Source: Spongiimicrobium salis
GTDB taxonomy: Bacteria; Bacteroidota; Bacteroidia; Flavobacteriales; Flavobacteriaceae
Assembly (NCBI RefSeq): GCF_043678055.1
Contig: NZ_JBHEQA010000001.1
Span: 1,302,001-1,366,000, forward strand
Direction: 5' to 3'
DNA: 64,000 nt
Shown: one piece after another, positions 54,465 through 63,714 of the stretch
Layout of the letters: the number at the start of each line of letters is the position of its first letter
Position numbering within the stretch: position 1 is the first letter of the stretch
Notes under the pieces: model-generated
Told to the model about the DNA's origin: nothing
Database searches by the model: none
The model's input: the letters and a program-made list of their open reading frames with translations, nothing else
Position numbers and translations under genes: made by a program

Positions 54465-56135
54465 TTAATTAACACTATCCAATTCCACTTTACTAGGCGG
54501 CGTTACGCTAGTAGTGTCTACAGGGATCGTATCGATTGCCATCGGAGGTTTAATATCTGCATCTACCTTCTCCGGATATAGCTGTTTATCTGTTAAACGT
54601 TCCGAAGCTTTCCAGGTTTCTCCCAATTGCGCCAAGATCGTACTGGTCCATTGGGAAGGGTGTTTGGCATCTACCCAAATGACATCTCTATATTCGGTAT
54701 CGATCAATGCAAGGTCTGGGGTCGCCGCGCCATCAAATTTTTTACTATCGTCGCGTTTTGCAGCAATGGTACTGATGACAAACAAGCGTTTACGCCCAGC
54801 TATTTTCTTTACAAATGGCCGGAATTCCACTGGCTTGTTCACCGTCCAATCGTATTCCTTTCGGGATTCCACTACTTTTAAAGGCATGGCGGACACTCCC
54901 GCTACCCCTTCTTTCTTCGCCGCATGATTGTAATAGTACAGCTTGTCTGTGCCATCAGCAGGAATCAATACACTAAAGGCCAAACTGGTGCGTTCTGACC
55001 CTATGGGCTCCAATCCAAACCAATGGTGTAGCCCATTGCGGGCATCAATATGCATCCCTTCAAAATCAAAATCAGTCACAAAAGGCTGTTGATTTTCATC
55101 GTCCTTTAAATCGGGGATCTTCACGGCAGTTTCCCTGTTCCAGGGTAAGGGATCCGTAAAGCCCCCTAAAAATTGTAAGGATTGGGCTTGTAAACGGGAT
55201 ACTTCTTCCGCCAAAGTATTCTGTCCCAATAAAAAGGGATGATCCTTGGTTTCTGAGGGTGGAATATAGGTTCCTTTTCCAATGGCCATACGCTCAAAAT
55301 AATCCCCAATGTCATGCTCCCCCGCTTCTATGACCATAACGCCACCATAAGACGGATAAGGGAAGAAAAAGCCTTTCCATTTGATCAAGCTCACTACCTG
55401 CACCCATTTTCCAGCATCGTCCTTCATATAATACACCTGACTAGGTTCCAGGGTAAATAGCTGAAAAAGATTAAAACGCTGTACTACGGCATTATAGGTA
55501 TTCCTGCTAAAAGCCAAGGATTCTCCTATGGAAAAAGTCACTGGAATCCTGTTCTTATCCGAAAATCTTGGAAAAGGAGAAGTGCTCTCCACGGCAAACA
55601 CTTCTTCTGTATTATCATTGACGCGCTGCCACATATATTCCTTGGCTGGCTGTACGGCCATGGTCCACTGATTGGTACTATCTACACGTACAATTTGAGG
55701 TGGCGATACTTCCTGGGTCTCCCCTATGGATTCATAGGCCATGGTCACAATATTATTGTAAGGTTGGATACGTTCGTTTTGTGTCAAGGGGAGTTCGTTG
55801 ATTTCCGTAAGGTTCAGGTTTTTATATACGTTATAGGTCTGCATATATTGGTAGAGTTCCAATCGCCATCCGGCAAACCATCCCGCTACAAAAAAGAGTC
55901 CTATTCCCAACAAAATTAGGATACGTTTCCCCGTACTTGCCGACTTTCTAAAGCGCGATAGCATGAACCATATAAAAAGGCCACTCAATAGAAAGATAAA
56001 AATAAACTTCCGTACAAATAGTAGGGCCGGTTGGTAGTCATCCCGAAGGAAGAACAGGAGCAGCACCAAAATGATTCCGGCAAGAATCACAATCCGCTTT
56101 TGTTTTTTTCCTTTTTGCCAATATGATTTTATCAT
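54465..56135 (-). CDS. membrane protein of the AAA+ cluster, unknown function
   Basis: 556 residues. Three membrane helices at about 13-31, 40-62 and 71-89, then about 460 residues outside the cytoplasm, with mixed beta strands and no enzyme motif (segments such as EVFAVESTSPFPRFSDKN and HHWFGLEPIGSE). The C-terminal tail is Pro/Thr/Val-rich. It follows the 169-residue membrane protein gene after 165 bp containing a repeat, so its link to the operon is likely but looser. Function unknown. Confidence 0.65.
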   Translation of the reverse strand: MIKSYWQKGKKQKRIVILAGIILVLLLFFLRDDYQPALLFVRKFIFIFLLSGLFIWFMLSRFRKSASTGKRILILLGIGLFFVAGWFAGWRLELYQYMQTYNVYKNLNLTEINELPLTQNERIQPYNNIVTMAYESIGETQEVSPPQIVRVDSTNQWTMAVQPAKEYMWQRVNDNTEEVFAVESTSPFPRFSDKNRIPVTFSIGESLAFSRNTYNAVVQRFNLFQLFTLEPSQVYYMKDDAGKWVQVVSLIKWKGFFFPYPSYGGVMVIEAGEHDIGDYFERMAIGKGTYIPPSETKDHPFLLGQNTLAEEVSRLQAQSLQFLGGFTDPLPWNRETAVKIPDLKDDENQQPFVTDFDFEGMHIDARNGLHHWFGLEPIGSERTSLAFSVLIPADGTDKLYYYNHAAKKEGVAGVSAMPLKVVESRKEYDWTVNKPVEFRPFVKKIAGRKRLFVISTIAAKRDDSKKFDGAATPDLALIDTEYRDVIWVDAKHPSQWTSTILAQLGETWKASERLTDKQLYPEKVDADIKPPMAIDTIPVDTTSVTPPSKVELDSVN

Positions 56136-56237
56136 GTTTCTTTATTTTAACAGCTACTACTTAAGATATCATTCTGGTTTTCAGTAGCAATGTATTTTAT
56201 TTAAGCTAGCGTATGTTGATCAAACCCTTCCAAAATG

Positions 56238-56285
56238 CTCTCGATACATTTTTCTTCATGCTATTTCGAAAAATACTCGAACTGA
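56238..56285. repeat. CTCTCGATACATTTTT-type dispersed repeat
   Basis: CTCTCGATACATTTTTCTTC through AAAAATACTCGAACTGACC: an imperfect inverted repeat with the same ends as the element at about 53519 and 54132 (CTTCTCGATACATTTTTGA, CACTCGAAGTGACA). Confidence 0.5.
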
Positions 56286-56300
56286 CCAATGGATTTATCC

Positions 56301-56810
56301 TTATTTAATCATTCCTTTATCCTTAAATCGATCTCGAGCTGATTTTTTTGGAGGCGCATCTGTTTTTGGCGGATCTTCCGCTTTTTTTTCTTCAACTACT
56401 TCTTCATCCCCATCCATAATATCCTCTACAAAATCCTTTCCTTTTTGAACCACTTTTTCCAAATTCTCCTTACTCGCCGTTTTATGTGCGAATAAAAAGA
56501 ACGATGCGATATAGGTGCCAATCAGAGTCCCTACAATAGCAGAAGCCAAATACTGGGAAAAGGCATTTATAGGTGTTGCAAAGGTGATTAGGGAGGCCGC
56601 CACTATAAAAAACAGACTCACCCATACCAAACGCATTAAAAAATCCTGTTCATGGATAAAGCCTTTTTTGTTTTCGGGCTTCATCTGTAACTCTTTGGTA
56701 TGCGTTATCTTATTGATCGTTCTATAGATCTTATTGCTTTTGGACTCTCTCCAATACCATACGATCCCAAAGAGAATCGCGAAGGTAAATACGATGATTT
56801 CTAGTGTCAT
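56301..56810 (-). CDS. small membrane protein of the AAA+ cluster
   Basis: 169 residues. Membrane helices at about 3-19, 58-78 and 85-107; a cytoplasmic acidic segment rich in Glu/Asp follows (DIMDGDEEVVEEKKAED), and the end is Lys/Pro-rich (PPKKSARDRFKDKG). Its ATG overlaps the stop of the preceding 416-residue gene (ATGA), so it is translationally coupled. No family recognised. Confidence 0.7.
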   Translation of the reverse strand: MTLEIIVFTFAILFGIVWYWRESKSNKIYRTINKITHTKELQMKPENKKGFIHEQDFLMRLVWVSLFFIVAASLITFATPINAFSQYLASAIVGTLIGTYIASFFLFAHKTASKENLEKVVQKGKDFVEDIMDGDEEVVEEKKAEDPPKTDAPPKKSARDRFKDKGMIK

Positions 56811-58057
56811 TTGCTGTATTTTTTATTGTTTTCCTGAATACGGGTAATGACCCATTCCTGATACGAAGGTTCCCAGCTCTTGTACGCTTTGTAAAAAGCT
56901 GCTTTATCGTACCAATATAGGTGGACCGGATCTTTTGGCGCAATTTTCACCAAGAGTTTCCAGATCAGTGCTGCATGTTCTTCTTCCAGGGAAGAGTGTG
57001 GCGCATGTAGGGCTTTGGCATAAATGGGGTCAACATAACCCTCCTTTTTAAGATTCCTATTGACGATCAAGCGTTGATAGTATAGTTCTACACCACTAAT
57101 TTTCTTTTGAACGTCTACATTGAGTTTATTAAGGTACTTTTTAAATAAAAAATGACTGTCCAAAATTTCTTGGAAAGAATGCTCCCTTTCCTGTACGTGT
57201 TCTGAAAAAAGATGTCTTTTGATGCGTTCATAACGCGGGGTCTTTATGGCTTTTTTCATATTGTCTTCTATGATAATATGATCTACCAAAGTAGTTAAAA
57301 GCTCATCGTGTCCTATATGAAACAATAGGACCTCGTGATCGGTATCTCCTATGGCATTTTTATAGACCTCTTCACTTTCAAAAATTAGAATATCCTTAAT
57401 AAAATCCCTCAGGACAAAGACGCCGCCAAAAGCCGTAGTATAGAAAGAACTTGCCTTTACCTTTATGGGTTCCAAATACAGTTTTCTATGCCTGAGATCT
57501 CCATAGGCTTTCGCAGAATCCACTATTTTTTGGTGCAATTCCCGATCGATAAAATTATTTCCCTCGTAAAACTGCTCAATGAGGTCTTCCTGTTCCCTTT
57601 GTTTTTTATCCAGCCCGTTGAGCACTTCAAAACTTACGGTAATCTCCTCATAGCGGAGCAGATCAAAGACTTCAAAAAAAGTATCGATCTTTTGATCGAG
57701 GTGCAATACCAGGGCCGCATCTTTGGTAATATCCCGAATCTGCCTTTCATACGCCGCAAAAACGGCATACATTAAATCTCTGTCAAAACTATGGGAGGGC
57801 ATATGCACTGGCTTCCCCTTTTGGGCCGGGGATACAATGATGGCATTGGTGTTGGCCTCTCCAATATTCAAATAAAAATTATCTTCTTTTTCTTCGGCCA
57901 CTTCAGGGCTCCATCCCAGACCATCAATTTCAATCTTTTTTAACTTGGTGGGTGTCACCCCCAATACGGCAAGACATTCATTGTATCTTTTGATCAATGA
58001 ACCCGAAAGCGGTACCATCGCACCTCCAAATAAACCTGCCGCTCTAAGTTTCTCCAT
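56807..58057 (-). CDS. conserved hypothetical protein of the AAA+ cluster
   Basis: 416 residues, no signal peptide or membrane helix. Mostly predicted helical, with segments such as SGSLIKRYNECLAVLGVTP near the N-terminus and NLKKEGYVDPIYAKALHAPH near the end. No enzyme motif visible. It begins 2 bp after the stop of the AAA+ ATPase gene and overlaps the next gene by 4 bp, so it is translated together with both. Possible partner or substrate adaptor of the ATPase, as an inference. Confidence 0.7.
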   Translation of the reverse strand: MEKLRAAGLFGGAMVPLSGSLIKRYNECLAVLGVTPTKLKKIEIDGLGWSPEVAEEKEDNFYLNIGEANTNAIIVSPAQKGKPVHMPSHSFDRDLMYAVFAAYERQIRDITKDAALVLHLDQKIDTFFEVFDLLRYEEITVSFEVLNGLDKKQREQEDLIEQFYEGNNFIDRELHQKIVDSAKAYGDLRHRKLYLEPIKVKASSFYTTAFGGVFVLRDFIKDILIFESEEVYKNAIGDTDHEVLLFHIGHDELLTTLVDHIIIEDNMKKAIKTPRYERIKRHLFSEHVQEREHSFQEILDSHFLFKKYLNKLNVDVQKKISGVELYYQRLIVNRNLKKEGYVDPIYAKALHAPHSSLEEEHAALIWKLLVKIAPKDPVHLYWYDKAAFYKAYKSWEPSYQEWVITRIQENNKKYSK

Positions 58058-58059
58058 TC

Positions 58060-60021
58060 CTATTGTTCTTTTTCAAAAATCTCCCGTGCCTGCAATTGCA
58101 CATTCATATCGTGAACACGGGCATCTACTTTGCGTTTAAAATCAGTATCGGCGATCGTGGCAACATTGTCCAAATAGCGCACTACTTCTTGCCTTCTGAT
58201 ATCCGAGAAATTTAATCCCTTCATATTCTGCTTCATCAAATCCTGCAGCATTGCAAATTTGGTATCATAGTCTTTCTTAAAGTATAATGTGGGGTCATTA
58301 AACCATTGTTCGGGCAAATCAAAATCGGTCAATCGCAAAGACACTGCACTTTGAATGTTCCGGATATCCCTAGAAGAGAAAAATGGAAAGGCCTGTTGAA
58401 TGTTTTTGTACAGTTCTGCAAAGAAAAGGTGCTCTCCTGTATTGTGCTTGGCTTCCGTTTCTTCATAGATTTCCAAAATCTTGGCTTCGGTAGGACGTTC
58501 ATGTTGATTTAAAATCTCGCCTAGATTTTTCGCCAGCCCCTGCTCACTTAAAAATTCATACTGTTCCGGGTTCTTCATATTGACAAAATCCGGCATGGTC
58601 TTTTCCAACTTGCTCCACCACAAATAATCCTGATCTACGAAATCGGGTACCGTACGTGCTCCATCGATTTTAAACCTACCTTGTACCCTTGAAATAATGG
58701 CTTTGTCCAACATTTCAGGCAGGTTGGTAAAAAGGCCTATGGAACTGTTTCCATAATTAATGGCATAGGCTCCTTCCGTATACCGGAGAAAAACTCCAAT
58801 GACTTCCTTAACCCCAGCCGATACGCCTTGCGCCGTACGTTCCTGTAAGTTGTTTTCCGCATCATCGATCGGTGCAAAAATTAATTTAGTGGGATCTTGT
58901 AGTGGTTTCATCCATTGTACCATTTTCTCTGCCGACCCTCCTTGAAAGGTAGAGATCAGGGTATCTGGCATGGGATGGAACAAAAAAGGAATCTCCAAAG
59001 CATCGCAATGCTCTTTTAAACGAGTTGCTATGGCTGCGATCAACATACTCTTCCCCGTTCCCGGGATTCCATAGCCCATAAAAACAGGCATAAAACCGCC
59101 CAATTCCTGAAAAGGGTTCTTCTTCGCTACGAAATCATAGCTCAACATACGTTCCGTTAATCTCCGAGCGAAATGCTTGGCGTCCCGGTTCCCAACAATC
59201 TGCTCAAATTTTATTTTATTGAATTCCACACTTTTTGCGGAACCTTCGAATACATTTTCCCAACCGGAAACGGCAAATTCACTTTTTTCCAATTTATAGG
59301 TACGATCCGTAATGGTTTCTGTATACTCCAACGAACCGATGCGCAATTGAATTTCCGTGATCATCGCTTCGAAAAAAACGACGGTAAAATCTACCACATC
59401 CTTATCGGACCGAATGATTTCCGGGTGACTTAAATACTTTTCATAGTAGTACAACATGCAGGAAATTCCTTTTAGTGGAGATAGTAAGGAAATCTCCGGA
59501 ATACCTGCGAACTTATTTTTTAATACACTCAAATCATCTGAGGCCACCTGCTTTAGGTCAAACAGCACATGACAAGAAATACCATGCAACATAAAAGCGG
59601 TAGCGGTATGCATTTTGGAATCGTACTCTCGTCTTTGGTTGACATCCAAGGAAGATTTGCGTTCATTTAAGGAAGAAAGCCCAGAAGCATCATAATAGCT
59701 GTCTTTTAACCATATCCCCATAGTAATGCCCTCCTGCAGAGCAAACAATGCCCTATTTAAATGCAGTGGAATCGCCACGGAATCTGGCAGCAGTCGCTTC
59801 TTCAGAGCCAAAATAGTTTTAGATACCGAGGTCACTTCACTTTTTGAAGTACCATTTGCTTTAGAGAGATACAACAGTATGGAATCGTCTTTCTTATCCT
59901 TGTCCCTGCTTTTGGCTTTACTTCCCTGTTCCCATTGCACCCCTTTAAGGTAAGATGTAGCTTCATCCCGGAGTACATCCAACTCGGTTGTTTTAATGGG
60001 AAAAGTAGTATTGTGTTCCAT
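58060..60021 (-). CDS. AAA+ ATPase
   Basis: 653 residues. An N-terminal region of about 300 residues is helical and unassigned. The AAA+ module has Walker A GIPGTGKS (318-325), a pore-loop-like FQGGSAEKM, Walker B IFAPIDD (Asp386, Asp387), the sensor-1-like Thr432-Asn433 in LFTNLPEMLDKAIISR, and arginines 445 and 449 as finger candidates. These resemble remodelling or unfoldase AAA+ proteins more than DNA-clamp loaders. It lies 5 bp after the 350-residue gene and 2 bp before the 416-residue gene; the cluster is therefore centred on this ATPase. Confidence 0.85.
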   Translation of the reverse strand: MEHNTTFPIKTTELDVLRDEATSYLKGVQWEQGSKAKSRDKDKKDDSILLYLSKANGTSKSEVTSVSKTILALKKRLLPDSVAIPLHLNRALFALQEGITMGIWLKDSYYDASGLSSLNERKSSLDVNQRREYDSKMHTATAFMLHGISCHVLFDLKQVASDDLSVLKNKFAGIPEISLLSPLKGISCMLYYYEKYLSHPEIIRSDKDVVDFTVVFFEAMITEIQLRIGSLEYTETITDRTYKLEKSEFAVSGWENVFEGSAKSVEFNKIKFEQIVGNRDAKHFARRLTERMLSYDFVAKKNPFQELGGFMPVFMGYGIPGTGKSMLIAAIATRLKEHCDALEIPFLFHPMPDTLISTFQGGSAEKMVQWMKPLQDPTKLIFAPIDDAENNLQERTAQGVSAGVKEVIGVFLRYTEGAYAINYGNSSIGLFTNLPEMLDKAIISRVQGRFKIDGARTVPDFVDQDYLWWSKLEKTMPDFVNMKNPEQYEFLSEQGLAKNLGEILNQHERPTEAKILEIYEETEAKHNTGEHLFFAELYKNIQQAFPFFSSRDIRNIQSAVSLRLTDFDLPEQWFNDPTLYFKKDYDTKFAMLQDLMKQNMKGLNFSDIRRQEVVRYLDNVATIADTDFKRKVDARVHDMNVQLQAREIFEKEQ

Positions 60022-60026
60022 AATTA

Positions 60027-61079
60027 TTACAGTTTTAAAGCGGGTATTTCTATTGGTTCTTTTGTTAATCCATTAATCGTTTCGGGGACATTATCATATA
60101 ATACTTGCATAGCCCGATGCGATGTAAATACGTATTTCTGTGGTGCCATGCTCTCCCATACCTGAACATATTTTTTGTTAAATAGTCCACCTTCGGCAAA
60201 ATTTCCTTTAGATTCCACTTCTTCAATGGAAAAAGACATTGCATAGGCCGAGAGATCCAGCGTTTTTTCAAAAATGGCCTTTAATAAGGCGTGGGTTATA
60301 TCCAATTCGTCTTTGGCAAAAACATTGTGTAAAGGCCCAAGATCTATTTTTCGCAATTTTTGCGGCCATAGGTTGGGCAATTTCTTATCAATGGCATAGG
60401 CCATCATGTCCAAACTCATATTCCTATCGGCTACTTTTTCCAACACCTCATAAATCTGCTCCTTATAGTTCTCTAGGCTTTCTTTATACAAATCAAAGTA
60501 CATAAAGCACACAAAAGGACGGTTTAAGCTAATATCATAAAAAGACCAGCTGACCATATATTGGGTATCAAAAACGCTATTGCGTTCTATAATTTTACCT
60601 TGCACAAAACGCTTAAAGATATACTTCTGCTCAACAGAGGTATAATAGATGACAGAAGCGGCTTGTTGGAGTTTTTTCCGTGGCGGAGCTTCTTTTTTCT
60701 TCAGTAAGGATTCCAAAATATCTGCCTTTAACTCCTCTACTTTTGGAAGCCGACCGATATGTTCCTTTTTAAGCGCCAGGTCGTTGATCAAATAGCGGAA
60801 TTCCAAATAATTGGGGAACCCTGACTCGGTCAGATCAATCTTCATTTTTTCCTCATCATCGTACAAGTACTTTACTCGAAAAGCCTCTAGTGAATAGGTT
60901 AGTAATTCACAGTATTGTTTGATGAAGGTCACCTCCAATTCACTGCAGATATGCTTTTTGGGAATATGTGCCACCAATTGATTGAACGCATGGGTCACAA
61001 TTTTAAAATATACCTTGTACTGTTCCTTGGTTTCAAGAACAGCGCTATCCAATGGTGTAACGATGTGATTTATCGGCAT
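60027..61079 (-). CDS. conserved hypothetical protein of the AAA+ cluster
   Basis: 350 residues, cytoplasmic, no signal or membrane helix. N-terminal half is helical and charged; the C-terminal half has aromatic-rich segments (MVSWSFYDISLNRPFVCFMY, FTSHRAMQVLYDNVPETIN). No motif recognised. It begins 58 bp after the coiled-coil gene and ends 5 bp before the AAA+ ATPase gene. Confidence 0.7.
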   Translation of the reverse strand: MPINHIVTPLDSAVLETKEQYKVYFKIVTHAFNQLVAHIPKKHICSELEVTFIKQYCELLTYSLEAFRVKYLYDDEEKMKIDLTESGFPNYLEFRYLINDLALKKEHIGRLPKVEELKADILESLLKKKEAPPRKKLQQAASVIYYTSVEQKYIFKRFVQGKIIERNSVFDTQYMVSWSFYDISLNRPFVCFMYFDLYKESLENYKEQIYEVLEKVADRNMSLDMMAYAIDKKLPNLWPQKLRKIDLGPLHNVFAKDELDITHALLKAIFEKTLDLSAYAMSFSIEEVESKGNFAEGGLFNKKYVQVWESMAPQKYVFTSHRAMQVLYDNVPETINGLTKEPIEIPALKL

Positions 61080-61137
61080 TCTTAGTAAACCGTAGTTTTA
61101 AAATTGCGTGTAAAAAAATTGAACTCTTAGGAAAAGA

Positions 61138-62481
61138 CTAGCCTAGCAAGTCGTCATCTGCTGGTGGCGGTGTAGGCTTAGGGGCCTCATCATCACCATC
61201 ATTGGAAGGAGCATTTCCGTCGGAAGCGTAAAACTCTTCGAAAATCTCTTTCATATCGATGCCATATCGATTGGCAAAGTCTTTTTGGATATCCGCATCC
61301 TTTTCCCGAATTTCCTGCAAGGATTCTGCATAGCTTCCATAAACCCCCTGCATTACTTTCTCGTGTACCGGAATATTGTCCATCATCTCCTGACGGGCCT
61401 TGGCACTTGCCGTATGCATGGCCGCTAAGGTCTGCCCAATATGTTCATCGGTTTTTACGCCCAAGTGTTCCAAGATTGCGGCAAATTCCTGATCTGTTCG
61501 GGCTTTTAAGGCCACCACATAACCATCATAGTATTTTAAACGCTCATCGGTATCACTTTTCAGCTTTGCTCTGTGCGTTTGTAGATTACTTCTTAAAGAA
61601 GTCAATACTTTAATGGTAAGGTTATGCTTATGTACAAAACTATCTTTACTGGCAGCTAAAGTGGTGTAGGCATTTTTAAGCCCTTCCAATTCTTCCACCT
61701 TTTGCTCTATGACCGTCACTTTTCCAATAGCCTCGGAGTATTCTGAAGATTGTTTGTCCGCAATCTCTTCGAGCGCCTGCCGTGCTTGTTTCAACAGGGC
61801 ATACTGCTCTTCCAGTTTATCTTCGGTCTCTTTCTTTTTTTCTAGGGCCTTGGTATGATTTTTACTGGCTTCTACAATAGCGACCTGTAATTTATCCTCA
61901 ACCTCCTTAATTTCTACTTCTCTGGTTTTTAAACGGGATACTGCTGCCTGACTCTTATAGGAAAGCTCGCTCAATAAGGTTTGTACATCCGCAGATTCTA
62001 TACGCTCCTGGAACATCTGCTTGGCCTTAAGATCAGCACCATCGCGCACTTTTTGAGCTGCTTGAAGCTCAACCTGACGCTTTTTTATTTTGGATTTACG
62101 GCCCCATAAGTTGTTCCACCAATTATCCGGAACATTCTCTGCTTCTTCCAATTCACGTTTTGCACGTTCCAATCCTTTCTGGGCATCATCAATGACTTTC
62201 TGCTCCTGCGCATTTAAGGTGGAAAATTTTTCAAAAATAATCCCTACCTCATCTTGATAATCGGTTAGGTCCTTAATGGCCTCCAACAAAGATTTTCGAT
62301 CTTTTTCAGCCATTCCCACAACATCGTCCAAAGTAGCGTTCAATATTTTTTGTCGCACTTCGGGGTCATCCTCCTGGGATAACTTAGACTTCATCTGGTC
62401 TACGGCTTTCCCCCAATTTACATCTACTTTCTCTTCTTTGGATGCGGAATCTGTTTCTAATAAATCAAAATCGTCAGACAT
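61138..62481 (-). CDS. coiled-coil protein, possibly TelA-like, first gene of the AAA+ cluster
   Basis: 447 residues, almost entirely helical and strongly charged, with long coiled-coil stretches (residues about 90-290, for example EKKKETEDKLEEQYALLKQA) and a Trp-rich NWWNNLWGRK insertion near residue 125. The last third (SLRSNLQTHRAKL; AMHTASAKARQEMMDNIPVH) faintly resembles the helical C-terminus of TelA toxic-anion-resistance proteins, where an NTIP-like turn is found. The tail is acidic and ends in PPPADDDLLG. It opens the operon, divergent from the DUF1460 gene. TelA relationship is a weak inference. Confidence 0.65.
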   Translation of the reverse strand: MSDDFDLLETDSASKEEKVDVNWGKAVDQMKSKLSQEDDPEVRQKILNATLDDVVGMAEKDRKSLLEAIKDLTDYQDEVGIIFEKFSTLNAQEQKVIDDAQKGLERAKRELEEAENVPDNWWNNLWGRKSKIKKRQVELQAAQKVRDGADLKAKQMFQERIESADVQTLLSELSYKSQAAVSRLKTREVEIKEVEDKLQVAIVEASKNHTKALEKKKETEDKLEEQYALLKQARQALEEIADKQSSEYSEAIGKVTVIEQKVEELEGLKNAYTTLAASKDSFVHKHNLTIKVLTSLRSNLQTHRAKLKSDTDERLKYYDGYVVALKARTDQEFAAILEHLGVKTDEHIGQTLAAMHTASAKARQEMMDNIPVHEKVMQGVYGSYAESLQEIREKDADIQKDFANRYGIDMKEIFEEFYASDGNAPSNDGDDEAPKPTPPPADDDLLG

Positions 62482-62817
62482 AGGTAATGGTTTCTATTTT
62501 AAGGGTTATTTATTTTTTTCTTTAGCGTTCTAAATTTCGTCAAAAAAATCGAGTTTAATGGCGCATTTTTCAAAAGCTTTTACACTTATGGGTATGTTAT
62601 TTGGGCAATTTGTTACGCTAAACAAGTGATTTTCTTTATTTCATCATATATTAAATAACTGATATTCAATTATTTAAATTCAAAAAAGAATATCATGTTT
62701 TTATCAAATCAGGTATTTTGAGCCTGTAAAAATTCGTTTTTTTTCGATACCAATTATCTTTTTACGAGATGATTCGGCTTGTTTTTAAGGCCATTATAAT
62801 TTTCCTATTTTTGAGCT
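62482..62817. other. divergent intergenic region
   Basis: 336 bp between the AAA+ cluster and the DUF1460 gene, AT-rich around 62630-62700. TATTTTTG at 62806-62813 matches the -7 element, but it lies so near the ATG that the message would be almost leaderless. No gene or hairpin seen. Confidence 0.45.
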
Positions 62818-63660
62818 ATGAAAATCTTAATTTTTTTCTCCATTTTAATCGGTATTGGGCCTTTTCTACATGCTCAGGATATTGTATGCTCGGCAGAGGA
62901 CAGGCAGGCTTTTGAGACCAAAATCGCTGCTATTCAAGACATTAAGACTACAGATTTTGGAACTACGCTGGTCACTGTAGGGAAAACATTTTTGGGTACG
63001 GCCTATGTGGCCAAAACCTTGGAAATAGGATCAAAAGAATCCCTTGTGGTTAACCTTCAAGGCTTGGATTGCACCACCTATATAGAAAATGTACTTGCTT
63101 TTGGTCTATTGCTAAAAAACAAGACCTATGGCTTTGACGATTTTTTGGATGCCTTGGAAAACATTCGCTATAGAGATGGGGAACTGAATGGGTATGCTTC
63201 ACGGTTGCATTATTTTTCCGAATGGGTACGCGATAATGAAAAAAAGGGCCTTGTGCAAGACATTACTTCCGTGGTGGGCGGTAAGGAAATCTCCAAGGAC
63301 ATTGACTTTATGAGTACACACCGGGAATTGTATCCCTTTCTGAAAAACAATGATAAAAACTTCAAGAAAATTCAGGAAACTGAAATCGCCCTCAATAGTA
63401 CGCCACAATGCATTCTATCCCAAGAAGATATTGAGGCCAATGAACACTTGATCAAGTCTGGCGATATTATTGCCCTTGCCACTTCCATTAAAGGGTTGGA
63501 TGTGACGCATACGGGAATTGCGTTAAAAATGAAAAATGGTCGTCTTCATTTATTGCACGCCTCTACCGTTGGCGAGGTCACCATAACCAAAGAGCCTTTA
63601 GTGGATTACCTTAAAAAAATCAAAAAGAATATTGGGATTACCGTGGCAAGGCCCCTATAA
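62818..63660 (+). CDS. DUF1460-family N-acetylmuramoyl-L-alanine amidase-like protein
   Basis: 280 residues; signal peptide MKILIFFSILIGIGPFLHAQ. LQGLDCTTYIENVLAFG holds the catalytic cysteine (Cys85) of this NlpC/P60-related family, and LDVTHTGIALKMKNGRLHLL holds the histidine. Known Bacteroidota members cleave amide bonds in peptidoglycan fragments. Acts in the periplasm, probably in wall recycling. Confidence 0.88.
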   Translation: MKILIFFSILIGIGPFLHAQDIVCSAEDRQAFETKIAAIQDIKTTDFGTTLVTVGKTFLGTAYVAKTLEIGSKESLVVNLQGLDCTTYIENVLAFGLLLKNKTYGFDDFLDALENIRYRDGELNGYASRLHYFSEWVRDNEKKGLVQDITSVVGGKEISKDIDFMSTHRELYPFLKNNDKNFKKIQETEIALNSTPQCILSQEDIEANEHLIKSGDIIALATSIKGLDVTHTGIALKMKNGRLHLLHASTVGEVTITKEPLVDYLKKIKKNIGITVARPL

Positions 63661-63714
63661 ACCAGAGTTTCTTTTAGAATCTCTTGCACAATGAGACGAG
63701 TACCCTTTCACAAA

